Shown here: positions 19,373-29,050 of the stretch, piece by piece
Layout of the letters: the number at the start of each line of letters is the position of its first letter
Position numbering within the stretch: position 1 is the stretch's first letter
Source: Bacteroidota bacterium
Lineage (GTDB): Bacteria > Bacteroidota > Bacteroidia > UBA4408
Length of the DNA stretch: 64,000 bases
Assembly (NCBI GenBank): GCA_963169745.1
Contig: CAUJCU010000002.1
Coordinates: forward strand, 248,001 to 312,000
Reading direction: 5' to 3'
Notes under the pieces: model-generated
Databases searched by the model: none
Told to the model about the DNA's origin: nothing
Seen by the model: the letters and a program-made list of their open reading frames with translations, nothing else
Made by a program: the position numbers and the translations under genes

Positions 19373-22300
19373 TCATTCTATGACGCTAACAATCCCTATT
19401 CTGCTAATGGTTTTACCACTTACAGAAGTATAATCAATCATATAGACATATACTCCTAACGGAACTTTATTTCCTTTATAGGTAACATCCCAATTTTGAC
19501 CCGCCTGATTCGTTTCAAATATTTTTTCACCCCAACGATTCCAAATTGAAAAACTATACGAAGCAGCCATTTGTGCATATATTCCTTTAGGGCCAAAAGT
19601 TTCAGAAAGACCACCTATAACATAGGCATTGGGAACATATAATACCGGCTCTTGTTCTAAACAAATTACATTACTATAGCTTTTTTCTTTAAATCCATAC
19701 TGGTTTCCATAATCTTCAACTGCCTCCACAAAGTAGCACAAGGTTCCATTTGCTGGTATAATTTCGTTCACATCATGTTCATAATACTTTTGAGTACTAT
19801 CTAACGTAGCAAGCAGTACGGCATTACTTTTTTGCACATCGCTGCAAACGTATAATTTATACTCTAAGACACGGGCGTCCCATTCTCTGTAATTATTCCA
19901 GTAAAGCTTGTTCGAAAAACCGGGTTCAGCCTTACCTTGTAAAAAAATAGTTGTGCCTATATTACTTTCTCCTGTTAAGTTGCCACAAGCATCAATCATA
20001 AATATTTTATATTCATAGGCTGTTTCTTGTGTTTTGGCACTATTATCATAAAAGCGTATAAAATCGTCATAAGTATCAATTACAAAAACTCCTAACGTAT
20101 CGTTTGTGCCATAAGGAAATTGTCTTCTGACAACAACATAAGATGCCACATCAGCTGAAGTATCAATAAAACACTTTAATTCCGCTGTAAAATCATTTAC
20201 TACGGTAGCGTAGTTCAAATAGGTAAATTCTGCCAATTGGATAACATTGGCTACAAAACATATTTCATTACTTGAAGTCGATGAATTAATATTTGTACTT
20301 ACGGCCCTTATGAAAAAACAATAGTTAGCTGAACTTTCCATATTGGTATAGGTATATGTTTGAGTTGCTCCACTTACAGTTGTTGCCAAAGAATACGGTT
20401 GATTTCCTTTTTTTACATATATCTGGTAGCTGTCTATCCCATTAAAACCAACATAAGGACTCCAGGCTAAATCAACTTTACCTAAGCAAGCGTTTAATTT
20501 ATAGGTTAAGAAAATAGTATGATGCATGATGCTTGCTGAGCCTGTATTATTACAAGAATCTAATGGAGCAATAGCATAGACCTCCGGGTGCAATCCGGGG
20601 TTAGCGTTCGTATCAACATAGGAAGTAATATTGTTACCGTAAACTGTATCAATTGGTGTAAACACTCCGTTAATTTCTTTCAAAATAACATACCGTGTAA
20701 CTGCTATATTTGCAGAAGGGGTCCACCCTAATTGAACCCATTGATTGGAAAGAATAACACTTGCACTATCAAGGGCCATTATATCAGGAGGTGTATTGTT
20801 TATAAAAACGGAACTGTCTGTACTCGAAACAGATGAACACCCTAAAGAATCTTGCAGCTCGACCCTAAATTTTACTACTGTAGAACAGGTGGTAAAATTA
20901 TCATTATAGTTTAATGATGGAGTTGTGGCAACCTGCAGCCAAGGATCATTATTAACTTGTTTAAATACTTTGTAATATGGGTAAGAGCTTGTTAATGGGG
21001 GTTGATGAAGAGGGTTCCAACTTACTGTGTAATTATTGTTTACAGCAGGTCCAATACTTAGTTTAATAGTTTGTAATGTATCTAAAGCCGGAGCAAAGAT
21101 TTTTCCAAAACAACCGGAACGGCTTCTAATAAAATAAAACCTTGAGTTTTGTTGAGCACCGGCTGACACGTGTGTATAGGTGTTTTGATTGTAGGTAAAT
21201 ATACTGTCCACTATGGTGTAGGGGCCATTCATATTAGAGGCCGAAAAAATATGATAACTGTTAAAAGTACCTGCCGAATTATCTGGTAAATCCCACGTGA
21301 GCTGTACATCACCATTGCTTAAAACACTTGCACAATGTAGTTTTGGCGATGCAATAATAGGTATTGCTTTGACTACTATGGTAGCAGTAACAACGGTATA
21401 AGAAGGGGCTGGGCAATAATCATCACGAAAAGTAAATGTAAACGTGTGTACATTGCTATTCGTGATACACTCATTAAAGGCCGCCACGTGTTCGCATGCT
21501 GTTTGCCAATTAAAATCTACCGTTAAAGTTCCTTGTCCGGTTTGAGGTAATGGTGCATTGAGTGTGGCGCATGGCGGGTTATCACAGCCGTTGTTAGGGT
21601 CGGTATAATTAGTCCCAAACTGTCCTCCTTCGGCCGTTAAAATTAAATTTTGTGGATACCCTGTTGGTAAGTAACCATTATCGGTTCCGGTAATACTAAA
21701 TGAAACCACATCTCCTGCTGTTACCGTGTCAATATAATTCGTGTATAATCCGGTGTTCGGATTTACAAATGGCGCTGTAGCATCTGGCGGTAAATTGGCA
21801 CCACAGGATAAGATTACCGTTTGAATTTCACGATATATTTCAGCAACTTTTTGTCCGCACTTGTATGAAGTAGCCCTAATTACCTGAACGTAGTTACCAA
21901 TATTATATACCGTAAAAGACATTTCTCCGGTAATGGGATTTAATGAAACAGGAATATTGTTGGGGTTTTGTGCAGGTCCGGGAAAGGGATTAGCCAAACT
22001 ATAACCTGTTTCAAATGGAATAGCCGGTGGGTTTGAATTTGTAAATGCAGCACCGGGGGATAAGTAATCTAGGGGTGGTGCAAAATCATAACGTATAGAG
22101 TCTAAGTCAGGGTCATACGCATTTGGGTTATAGGTATATGGAGTGCCTGCACAAATAATAATACTTGGTCTTTCTTGAAAAATAGGTGATGAGTCAAAAC
22201 ATGGGGAAGCATTCTGTGCGTTGTAAGCAAACATTTTTGCACGCAAGGTAAATCCATTATTTGGATTACCGGGACCAGTGAAGGTAAGCAGCAAATTAGT

Positions 22301-22732
22301 AATAGCAGCATTACGACAACAGTTGCTCCAAGTAAATATCCAACCTTGTGCAGGAGGCACTCCGGGTAAGTTTATCGGATTTGATTTTAATATATATTCT
22401 TTTACTGCTGTATTTCCATTCGGATTAATGCAATTATAAGTAGGCCCTGCACCATTACACTGCGGTGAAATGTCGGTAGAGTCAATAATATTCATAGGAA
22501 TACTTGTTACACTTGGATGGTTGTGTACTCGCAGTGAAATGGGGCCATTATTCGTTATATATACCGCAGTAAGACAATCTCGATAAACCTTCATTTGGAA
22601 TTGATAATTACCACCCCCTAAGCAAGTCCATGTAATCTCGCCTCCCATAAGGTGCGTGGCTAAAGCCACATGAAAATAACTCAGCACAAAAAACAGTGTT
22701 AACCAATATCTTTTATGTAAGTCTTGTTTCAT
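19373..22732 (-). CDS. large secreted protein with fibronectin-III-like repeats and gliding-motility-associated C-terminal domain (T9SS type B/CHU_C)
   Basis: Signal peptide with LATHLMGGEITW start; C-term VPNAYVIGGLSETFGPKGIYAQMAASYSFSIWNRWGEKIFETNQAGQNWDVTYKGNKVPLGVYVYMIDYTS. Confidence 0.9.
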   Translation of the reverse strand: MKQDLHKRYWLTLFFVLSYFHVALATHLMGGEITWTCLGGGNYQFQMKVYRDCLTAVYITNNGPISLRVHNHPSVTSIPMNIIDSTDISPQCNGAGPTYNCINPNGNTAVKEYILKSNPINLPGVPPAQGWIFTWSNCCRNAAITNLLLTFTGPGNPNNGFTLRAKMFAYNAQNASPCFDSSPIFQERPSIIICAGTPYTYNPNAYDPDLDSIRYDFAPPLDYLSPGAAFTNSNPPAIPFETGYSLANPFPGPAQNPNNIPVSLNPITGEMSFTVYNIGNYVQVIRATSYKCGQKVAEIYREIQTVILSCGANLPPDATAPFVNPNTGLYTNYIDTVTAGDVVSFSITGTDNGYLPTGYPQNLILTAEGGQFGTNYTDPNNGCDNPPCATLNAPLPQTGQGTLTVDFNWQTACEHVAAFNECITNSNVHTFTFTFRDDYCPAPSYTVVTATIVVKAIPIIASPKLHCASVLSNGDVQLTWDLPDNSAGTFNSYHIFSASNMNGPYTIVDSIFTYNQNTYTHVSAGAQQNSRFYFIRSRSGCFGKIFAPALDTLQTIKLSIGPAVNNNYTVSWNPLHQPPLTSSYPYYKVFKQVNNDPWLQVATTPSLNYNDNFTTCSTVVKFRVELQDSLGCSSVSSTDSSVFINNTPPDIMALDSASVILSNQWVQLGWTPSANIAVTRYVILKEINGVFTPIDTVYGNNITSYVDTNANPGLHPEVYAIAPLDSCNNTGSASIMHHTIFLTYKLNACLGKVDLAWSPYVGFNGIDSYQIYVKKGNQPYSLATTVSGATQTYTYTNMESSANYCFFIRAVSTNINSSTSSNEICFVANVIQLAEFTYLNYATVVNDFTAELKCFIDTSADVASYVVVRRQFPYGTNDTLGVFVIDTYDDFIRFYDNSAKTQETAYEYKIFMIDACGNLTGESNIGTTIFLQGKAEPGFSNKLYWNNYREWDARVLEYKLYVCSDVQKSNAVLLATLDSTQKYYEHDVNEIIPANGTLCYFVEAVEDYGNQYGFKEKSYSNVICLEQEPVLYVPNAYVIGGLSETFGPKGIYAQMAASYSFSIWNRWGEKIFETNQAGQNWDVTYKGNKVPLGVYVYMIDYTSVSGKTISRIGIVSVIE

Positions 22733-22765
22733 TGATTTAAGTTACTTTACATTTCATCTAACTAA

Positions 22766-22773
22766 CAAATATA
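22766..22773 (-). promoter_or_regulatory. Bacteroidota -7 element upstream of the 1119-aa CHU_C gene
   Basis: CAAATATA on + = TATATTTG on -; CAAA (-33 TTTG) 17 bp further upstream at 22791. Confidence 0.45.
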
Positions 22774-22867
22774 CAACTTCTATAAGTTTACAAATATTTA
22801 CGATAATAAATTTGGATTTGTTAATAATTACAAATACTTTTATTTTTCAAACTCAAAAATACTTCCG

Positions 22868-25846
22868 ATGATAAAAAGATGCTTGTTTTTTTTAGCCGTT
22901 GTATTTTGCTTTCAAATCAAATTATGTATAGGTCAAAATGCACTAATTGCTTCAGAAGATTTTGAAGGTTCTGCTTATATTACTACTTTAAATGATACAG
23001 GTGTAGGGAGCAACCTGGGCTCAAACAAATGGGTTATCAACAATAAATATATAGGCGCACCTCTTTATCCCAATACAATTTCTCAAGACAGTACATTTGG
23101 AGGACTTATTACTTTTCCTAACAACAACTATTTACACATTTATGACTCCTTAGCAGCAGCCAGCAACGGAATTAGCAATGCTTGCTACGCACCTCAAAAT
23201 CAAAGTGATCGTTTTACAGTAGTAAAACAGTTTTGCACCCTTGGTTATACAGGAGTAACAGCAGCCTTTTACTATTTATGTATGGGTGATACAACAAATG
23301 CCTATGGCGAAGCCTATTACAGCATTAACAATGGCGCTTGGACTGCTTTCCCTGGTGCCGTTTACCGCAATACTTACAAATGGAAATACACGGAACTTAT
23401 CAATCCTATCTTTGATAATAAAAGCAATGTTCGAATAGGTTTCAGATGGCAAAATAACAACACAAACACAACCGGAAAAATATCTTTTGCCATTGATGAT
23501 ATTAGAATTGTAGGTAATTTTGACAATGGCATGGTTGGCATTACCATTGATTCATTAAAACTTGTTCCGGTATGTCAAAATTTTAACTTCTTAGCCTATT
23601 TTCATTTGTCAAACTCTTTGTGTGGAAATGGTTTTTATCAGGTAGAGTTAAGCAATGCCTCCGGAAGTTTCAACAACCCAACTAATTTAGGGATCTATCA
23701 ATTAAATAATTTGAATTTAAATCAGGCTTTATTTTTAAATATTCCTGCAAATACACCACCAGGAACCTGTTATAAAATACGTATAACCCGAATTGATGTA
23801 AATCCTGCAGTGGTCAGCACCCTTAGTATTTGTTTTGAAGTACTCTCTTGCCCTAATACAATTACCACTTTAGAGCCGGTAATGCTCTCTAACCCTTTAG
23901 ACACCATTTGCGTTGGTAGCGTTATAGATGTGCCTTTTTATTCAACCGGAGTTTACACCAACAATACGTATGTTGCCCAGCTGTCTGATTCGGCTGGTAA
24001 TTTTCCCGTAAACCCCAATGTACTGGGCACTTTCCCTAATTCCGATACGTATGACCCTGCCTTAGGTTCCTTGCCCGGAACTGTGTCAGGCCTCCTGAAT
24101 CCTTTATTTCACCCAATTCCTCCGGGATGTAATTATTATATCCGGGTAATCTCCATAAACCCTCCTGCTATAGGAAGTTTATATGGCCCTTTCTGTATTC
24201 GGAATTGCGACATTGAAACCAATAATCAACAAGACATTCAGGCTTGCATCACAACCACAACAGGTTATGACACAACAGCAATAATTGATGTGAATCACTT
24301 CGACTCTGTAGCAGTTTATGCACCCAATAATATGTTTCAATTACAACTTCTCTCCAGTATGTCGTTTGCAGTGGTTAATACAGGGGGCTTAGGCTCAATT
24401 AATGCCAGTAATGATACTATTATGCCTGTAAGTATCCCCAACTTAAACGGATTACTCGCCTTGGGCTTACAACCTGGCCTTTACTATGCACGTATTATTG
24501 CTACAAACACAAGCTCATCATGGAATAATTTAGGGACACTCATAAGAGTTGTTATTGGTGCTCCTGTTGATGTTCCCATAGGAGTGTATGGATACAACCC
24601 AACTAACTTTACAGGTTTTATACCTGTAACCGACACCACAATTTGCTTGGGGAGCGCCATTTATTTTACCATGCTTCCATATAACAATAGTTCAGAATAT
24701 GTATGGAGCCTAAATACCCAAACAAACTGGAGTACAGATCAATACACAGGGGTATTATTTAACCAAACCGGAAACTATTCTATGAGTGTAATAGAAACTA
24801 ATTACGGATGTGTTGGCCCAGGCTCAGATACTGCCCGCATTGTAGTTATAGGTCCTCCTTCTGTGTCGGTAATAGGCCCAACACAGGTTTGCGTAGGTGA
24901 TACAGCAACTTTTCATGGTGTTTTACAAAATAACACGTATTATCATTGGGGAACGAGTGTTAATGGACAAATAATTGACACATTGAATAACTATACTAAT
25001 GTGTACTTTCCAAATGTTGGTACTGTTCCTGTTACATTACATGCGGTAAACAGCTGTGGAGTAGCCAATGGGCTTCGAAACGTGAATGTTCGACCGCTGC
25101 CAACTGTAAATGCCGGAAACGATACAATAATTTGCCCCGGCACAAGTATTGAATTAAGCACCCCAAGCGGAAGTAATTATGATTATTTTTGGATGATTAA
25201 TGACAGCACTTTTTCTCAAACCCAAAATACTGTTGTTTCGCCCCAAAATAACACCACCTATGTAATACTCGTTTCAAGTTATGCCGGACTGGCATGTAAA
25301 ATGTCTGACACAATTAATGTTTCTTTAAAACAAGCCGGCCAGCACGAGTATAAAGACACTACTATTTGCCAAGGAAGCTTGGTGCAACTTAATCCGGGTG
25401 AAGGAACAAATTTTACATGGAACAATGGGTTTAATGGTCAAATATATGAGACTGAAACAGCAGGTACATACATTGTAATGTTTTATACCAACCCAGATGA
25501 GTGTGCTTCTATAGATACATTTGTTGTACAAACTATGGTATGTGAAGAACCTTTGCCTGATTCATTATTTGTACCTAATGTTTTCACTGTAAACGGAGAT
25601 GGTGTAAATGATAGGTTTACTATTTTTAATACAAACTATAAAACATTAGAGGTAATTATTTACAACCGCTGGGGCGAGAAAGTAGGTTATTGGAATGATG
25701 TTAATGGAGGCTGGGACGGAACTCAGATTAATACGGGAAAGCCTTGTCCTGATGGTGTATATTTTTACGTTGGGATAGCTCAAAGTGTCAACAACACAAA
25801 AGCTCCTGTAAGTGTACATGGTACTGTTACCCTAATTCGTAAGTAG
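22868..25846 (+). CDS. large secreted protein with gliding-motility-associated C-terminal domain (T9SS type B/CHU_C)
   Basis: Signal peptide; PKD/Ig-like segments; C-term VPNVFTVNGDGVNDRFTIFNTNYKTLEVIIYNRWGEKVGYWNDVNGGWDGTQINTGKPCPDGVYFYVG. Confidence 0.92.
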   Translation: MIKRCLFFLAVVFCFQIKLCIGQNALIASEDFEGSAYITTLNDTGVGSNLGSNKWVINNKYIGAPLYPNTISQDSTFGGLITFPNNNYLHIYDSLAAASNGISNACYAPQNQSDRFTVVKQFCTLGYTGVTAAFYYLCMGDTTNAYGEAYYSINNGAWTAFPGAVYRNTYKWKYTELINPIFDNKSNVRIGFRWQNNNTNTTGKISFAIDDIRIVGNFDNGMVGITIDSLKLVPVCQNFNFLAYFHLSNSLCGNGFYQVELSNASGSFNNPTNLGIYQLNNLNLNQALFLNIPANTPPGTCYKIRITRIDVNPAVVSTLSICFEVLSCPNTITTLEPVMLSNPLDTICVGSVIDVPFYSTGVYTNNTYVAQLSDSAGNFPVNPNVLGTFPNSDTYDPALGSLPGTVSGLLNPLFHPIPPGCNYYIRVISINPPAIGSLYGPFCIRNCDIETNNQQDIQACITTTTGYDTTAIIDVNHFDSVAVYAPNNMFQLQLLSSMSFAVVNTGGLGSINASNDTIMPVSIPNLNGLLALGLQPGLYYARIIATNTSSSWNNLGTLIRVVIGAPVDVPIGVYGYNPTNFTGFIPVTDTTICLGSAIYFTMLPYNNSSEYVWSLNTQTNWSTDQYTGVLFNQTGNYSMSVIETNYGCVGPGSDTARIVVIGPPSVSVIGPTQVCVGDTATFHGVLQNNTYYHWGTSVNGQIIDTLNNYTNVYFPNVGTVPVTLHAVNSCGVANGLRNVNVRPLPTVNAGNDTIICPGTSIELSTPSGSNYDYFWMINDSTFSQTQNTVVSPQNNTTYVILVSSYAGLACKMSDTINVSLKQAGQHEYKDTTICQGSLVQLNPGEGTNFTWNNGFNGQIYETETAGTYIVMFYTNPDECASIDTFVVQTMVCEEPLPDSLFVPNVFTVNGDGVNDRFTIFNTNYKTLEVIIYNRWGEKVGYWNDVNGGWDGTQINTGKPCPDGVYFYVGIAQSVNNTKAPVSVHGTVTLIRK

Positions 25847-25870
25847 CTCAAAAAAATAGCACAATATTTC

Positions 25871-25891
25871 AGTTAAAAATATGATTTAACT
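25871..25891. terminator. weak A/T hairpin between convergent genes
   Basis: AGTTAAA aatatga TTTAACT between CHU_C gene (+) and hflX (-). Confidence 0.25.
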
Positions 25892-25902
25892 TACGTGTTA
25901 AT

Positions 25903-27078
25903 TTATTGATAAGGGTAGCGTTTTAGGTGCAAATTCCGAACTTTCTGATACAGCAGTGTTTTAAGAGCCTCCATATTATCTTTCTGAGTTGCTGAAATAA
26001 AAATGCAAGGATTATTTTTCTTTCCCATCCAAGTCTTTTTTAAATCTTCTAAGCTTAAATTTTCACGTAAAACTGGAGTTAAATCATCTTCGTCTTTGGG
26101 TGTAAAGGTAAAAGCATCTATCTTATTAAAAACTATTATCGTTTCTTTATCAGCAGCATTAATTTCTTGTAGCGTTTGGTTAACAACATGAATGTGTTCC
26201 TCAAAATTATGATGGCTTATATCAACTATGTGAACCAAAATATCGGCTTCACGAACCTCATCCAAAGTAGATTTAAAAGATTCTATGAGCTGTGTTGGAA
26301 GCTTACGAATAAACCCAACAGTATCACTCAGCAAAAAGGGTTGATTTTCAATAACCACTTTTCTTACAGTGGTATCAAGAGTTGCAAATAGTTTATTCTC
26401 GGCAAGCACATCACTTTTGCTTAAAAGATTCATAATTGTACTTTTACCTACATTAGTGTAACCCACCAATGCTACTCTAATCATTTCTGCACGTTTCTTC
26501 CGCTGGGTAGCCATTTGCTTATCAATAGCCTGAAGTTTTTCTTTAAGCAGTGCAATTTTATCCCTAACAATACGCCTATCGGTTTCTATTTCTTTTTCAC
26601 CAGCACCACCTCGTGTACCGGTACCTCCGCGTTGTCGCTCCAAGTGAGTCCACATACCTGTTAAACGTGGTAGTAAATGTTGGTAAAGAGCTAATTCAAC
26701 CTGAGTTTTGGCATGGGCCGTTTGTGCCCGAGCGGCAAAAATATCAATAATTAAGTCACTTCTGTCAAGCACTTTAACCTTCAATACTTTTTCAATATTT
26801 CGCATTTGAGAGGGCGATAAATCATCGTCAAAAACGGCAATATCTATCCCAAATTCTTGAATATAACTATTAATTTCCTGAAGTTTTCCTGCGCCAACAA
26901 AATGTTTTGAATCTGGTTTGGCAACCTTTTGTACAAAACTTCTTATTGTAACTGCTCCCCATGTATGCACTAAAAATTTAAGTTCATCAAGGTATTCTTG
27001 AACCATAGCTTCGGTTTGGTTCTGAGTTACCAGCCCCACCATTATGGCTGTTTTCTGCCTAATGGCAGTATTTATCAT
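25903..27078 (-). CDS. hflX: GTPase HflX
   Basis: Glycine-rich GGTGTRGGAGEKEIETDRR, G1 ALVGYTNVGKSTIMN, LSDTVGFIRKLPTQLIESFKSTL, VFNKIDAF. Confidence 0.96.
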   Translation of the reverse strand: MINTAIRQKTAIMVGLVTQNQTEAMVQEYLDELKFLVHTWGAVTIRSFVQKVAKPDSKHFVGAGKLQEINSYIQEFGIDIAVFDDDLSPSQMRNIEKVLKVKVLDRSDLIIDIFAARAQTAHAKTQVELALYQHLLPRLTGMWTHLERQRGGTGTRGGAGEKEIETDRRIVRDKIALLKEKLQAIDKQMATQRKKRAEMIRVALVGYTNVGKSTIMNLLSKSDVLAENKLFATLDTTVRKVVIENQPFLLSDTVGFIRKLPTQLIESFKSTLDEVREADILVHIVDISHHNFEEHIHVVNQTLQEINAADKETIIVFNKIDAFTFTPKDEDDLTPVLRENLSLEDLKKTWMGKKNNPCIFISATQKDNMEALKTLLYQKVRNLHLKRYPYQ

Positions 27079-27087
27079 AAGAAAAAA

Positions 27088-27696
27088 CTATTTTAATGTT
27101 TCAATATAATCTGCAACTGCTTCTATTTCGGCTTGTGATAGTGAGCGTTCAAAGGGTTGCATATTGTTTCTTCCTTGAGCAATAACTTGAACAACCTCCT
27201 GATGCGAAAGTATAGATTTACTCAAGTCACTAGCCCCATTGTAGCCTTTTGCACCATTTTCACCATGACAAGCCACACATTTTGCCATAAATACACTTTT
27301 TCCGTCAACAACACCTTCAGTAGTTACGATTTTAGATGCTCCTAAGTAATCCTTTTTACGTGCCATTTCAGCAAATCCATAAGCCATCAGCAAAAGAAAA
27401 ACAGCAAGGCCGGCCAATACTTTATTCGCCTTTTTGAACCCGATTACAGCCAAAGGAACTGCAACTATAATTGCCACCATCTTAAAAATCTGCATCATTT
27501 TAATAGCCCCCAATAAGTAATACATATACAAACCGGTAAGCAAAAACAAGGTACTCACAATCATTTCAGGAACCTTAATGCGCTTACTGAAATTTGTAAG
27601 AGATTCATTTTTATTGCTAAACAACAAAAAGGCTTTAATAAAATAAATTAGGAGAAAAATCCAAACCGAAATTTTGTGAACAAGTAGTAAATTCAT
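27088..27696 (-). CDS. membrane protein with C-terminal c-type cytochrome domain
   Basis: Four hydrophobic segments then FMAKCVACHGENGAKGYNGASDLS (CxxCH) and NNMQPF. Confidence 0.85.
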   Translation of the reverse strand: MNLLLVHKISVWIFLLIYFIKAFLLFSNKNESLTNFSKRIKVPEMIVSTLFLLTGLYMYYLLGAIKMMQIFKMVAIIVAVPLAVIGFKKANKVLAGLAVFLLLMAYGFAEMARKKDYLGASKIVTTEGVVDGKSVFMAKCVACHGENGAKGYNGASDLSKSILSHQEVVQVIAQGRNNMQPFERSLSQAEIEAVADYIETLK

Positions 27697-27713
27697 ATTT
27701 TTTTTATTTGCTG

Positions 27714-27721
27714 CAAATATA
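27714..27721 (-). promoter_or_regulatory. Bacteroidota -7 element upstream of cytochrome gene
   Basis: CAAATATA on + = TATATTTG on -, 18 bp upstream of start codon. Confidence 0.4.
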
Positions 27722-27859
27722 TGGTGTATAAAGCAATTATCAGAAATAAAAATGGGGTAATACTAAGATGTTGTATCAAAAATTACCATGCTCAAGTAAA
27801 AGATATTAGAAGCTCCTCTAAATTTGTGTGCTCAAATCTACTTTTCACTATAAAAACTC

Positions 27860-29050
27860 ATGCTTGTAAAAACTGCAAAATTATCCACTTTGGGGTTGTT
27901 GTTATTCCTTTTGATAACGGCTTGCCAAAATAAAAAAACGAAACTACAAACTAAGAATAACATCAATACCGGCCAGTTAACGGATAGTTCTGTTGTTCCT
28001 GAAATGGATAATAGAGAAAGTAATGATATAGGTCGCTATATTGCAGGATTAGAAGGAACAGAGGGAAATACAATCCAACAAGAGCTTTATACTGAAAGCT
28101 GGAAGAATTATGCTATTGAGCAAAATAAAAAATGGACGCGTCTAAATAACGAACATTTTAAAAATATGCATGATTTTGCTCAAACAGAATTAAAACCTTT
28201 TTCTAATGAAAATGACACACTCTTTTATCCTTTTAGTGGCCCAGACTTTATTAATGCAACTACATTTTTCCCGGATGTCAAAACTTATATTATGATGGCT
28301 TTAGAACCTCCTGGAAACCTTCCGAATGTAAATCAATTTGATCGTGACAGCATAGGTTCTTATCTTAACTCAATTAACCAATCGTTATATGCTATACTGA
28401 ATTTTAGTTTTTTCAGAACTTTAAGTATGGAAGATGACTTTGACTCAGAACATTTAAATGGGGCTGTGCAGCTTATTTCTGTTTTTATACAGCGCAGCGG
28501 ACATTCTACCTTAAGTATAGAACAAATAAGTATAGATAATACTGGAGCTATATTAGCCGCAAGCCCCAACAGCACGAGTGGTGGTACGCAAGGAATACAT
28601 GTAACCTGCATCAATAATACGACCAAAAAAATAAAAAATATATATTATTTTAGTTGCGATATTTCCGATATAGGATTGAATAAAAACAAAGGTCTGCTTC
28701 ATTATTTAAGCAAACTCAATCATGTTAATACGTATATTAAGTCTGCTTCCTATCTGCTTCACAAACCGTATTTCGGAAGTGTTAGAAATATCATTCTAAG
28801 TAAAAGCAATTTAATATTGCAAGATGATTCCGGTATTCCAATAAAGTTTTTTAATGCAGACCAATGGCAACATCAATTTTACGGAACATATACCCAACCC
28901 ATAAAATTGTTTAGGAATAGTTTTCAACAAGACCTTAGATTAGCTTATGACAGTACCGAAAAAAACCTAATAAAACCTCTTAACTTTGGAATTGGTTATA
29001 ATTACAAACTGAACGAAAGTAATTTGATGTTATTTAAGCATAAAAAATAG
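27860..29050 (+). CDS. lipoprotein of unknown function
   Basis: Signal/lipobox MLVKTAKLSTLGLLLFLLITACQNKK; directly followed by next ORF. Confidence 0.7.
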   Translation: MLVKTAKLSTLGLLLFLLITACQNKKTKLQTKNNINTGQLTDSSVVPEMDNRESNDIGRYIAGLEGTEGNTIQQELYTESWKNYAIEQNKKWTRLNNEHFKNMHDFAQTELKPFSNENDTLFYPFSGPDFINATTFFPDVKTYIMMALEPPGNLPNVNQFDRDSIGSYLNSINQSLYAILNFSFFRTLSMEDDFDSEHLNGAVQLISVFIQRSGHSTLSIEQISIDNTGAILAASPNSTSGGTQGIHVTCINNTTKKIKNIYYFSCDISDIGLNKNKGLLHYLSKLNHVNTYIKSASYLLHKPYFGSVRNIILSKSNLILQDDSGIPIKFFNADQWQHQFYGTYTQPIKLFRNSFQQDLRLAYDSTEKNLIKPLNFGIGYNYKLNESNLMLFKHKK

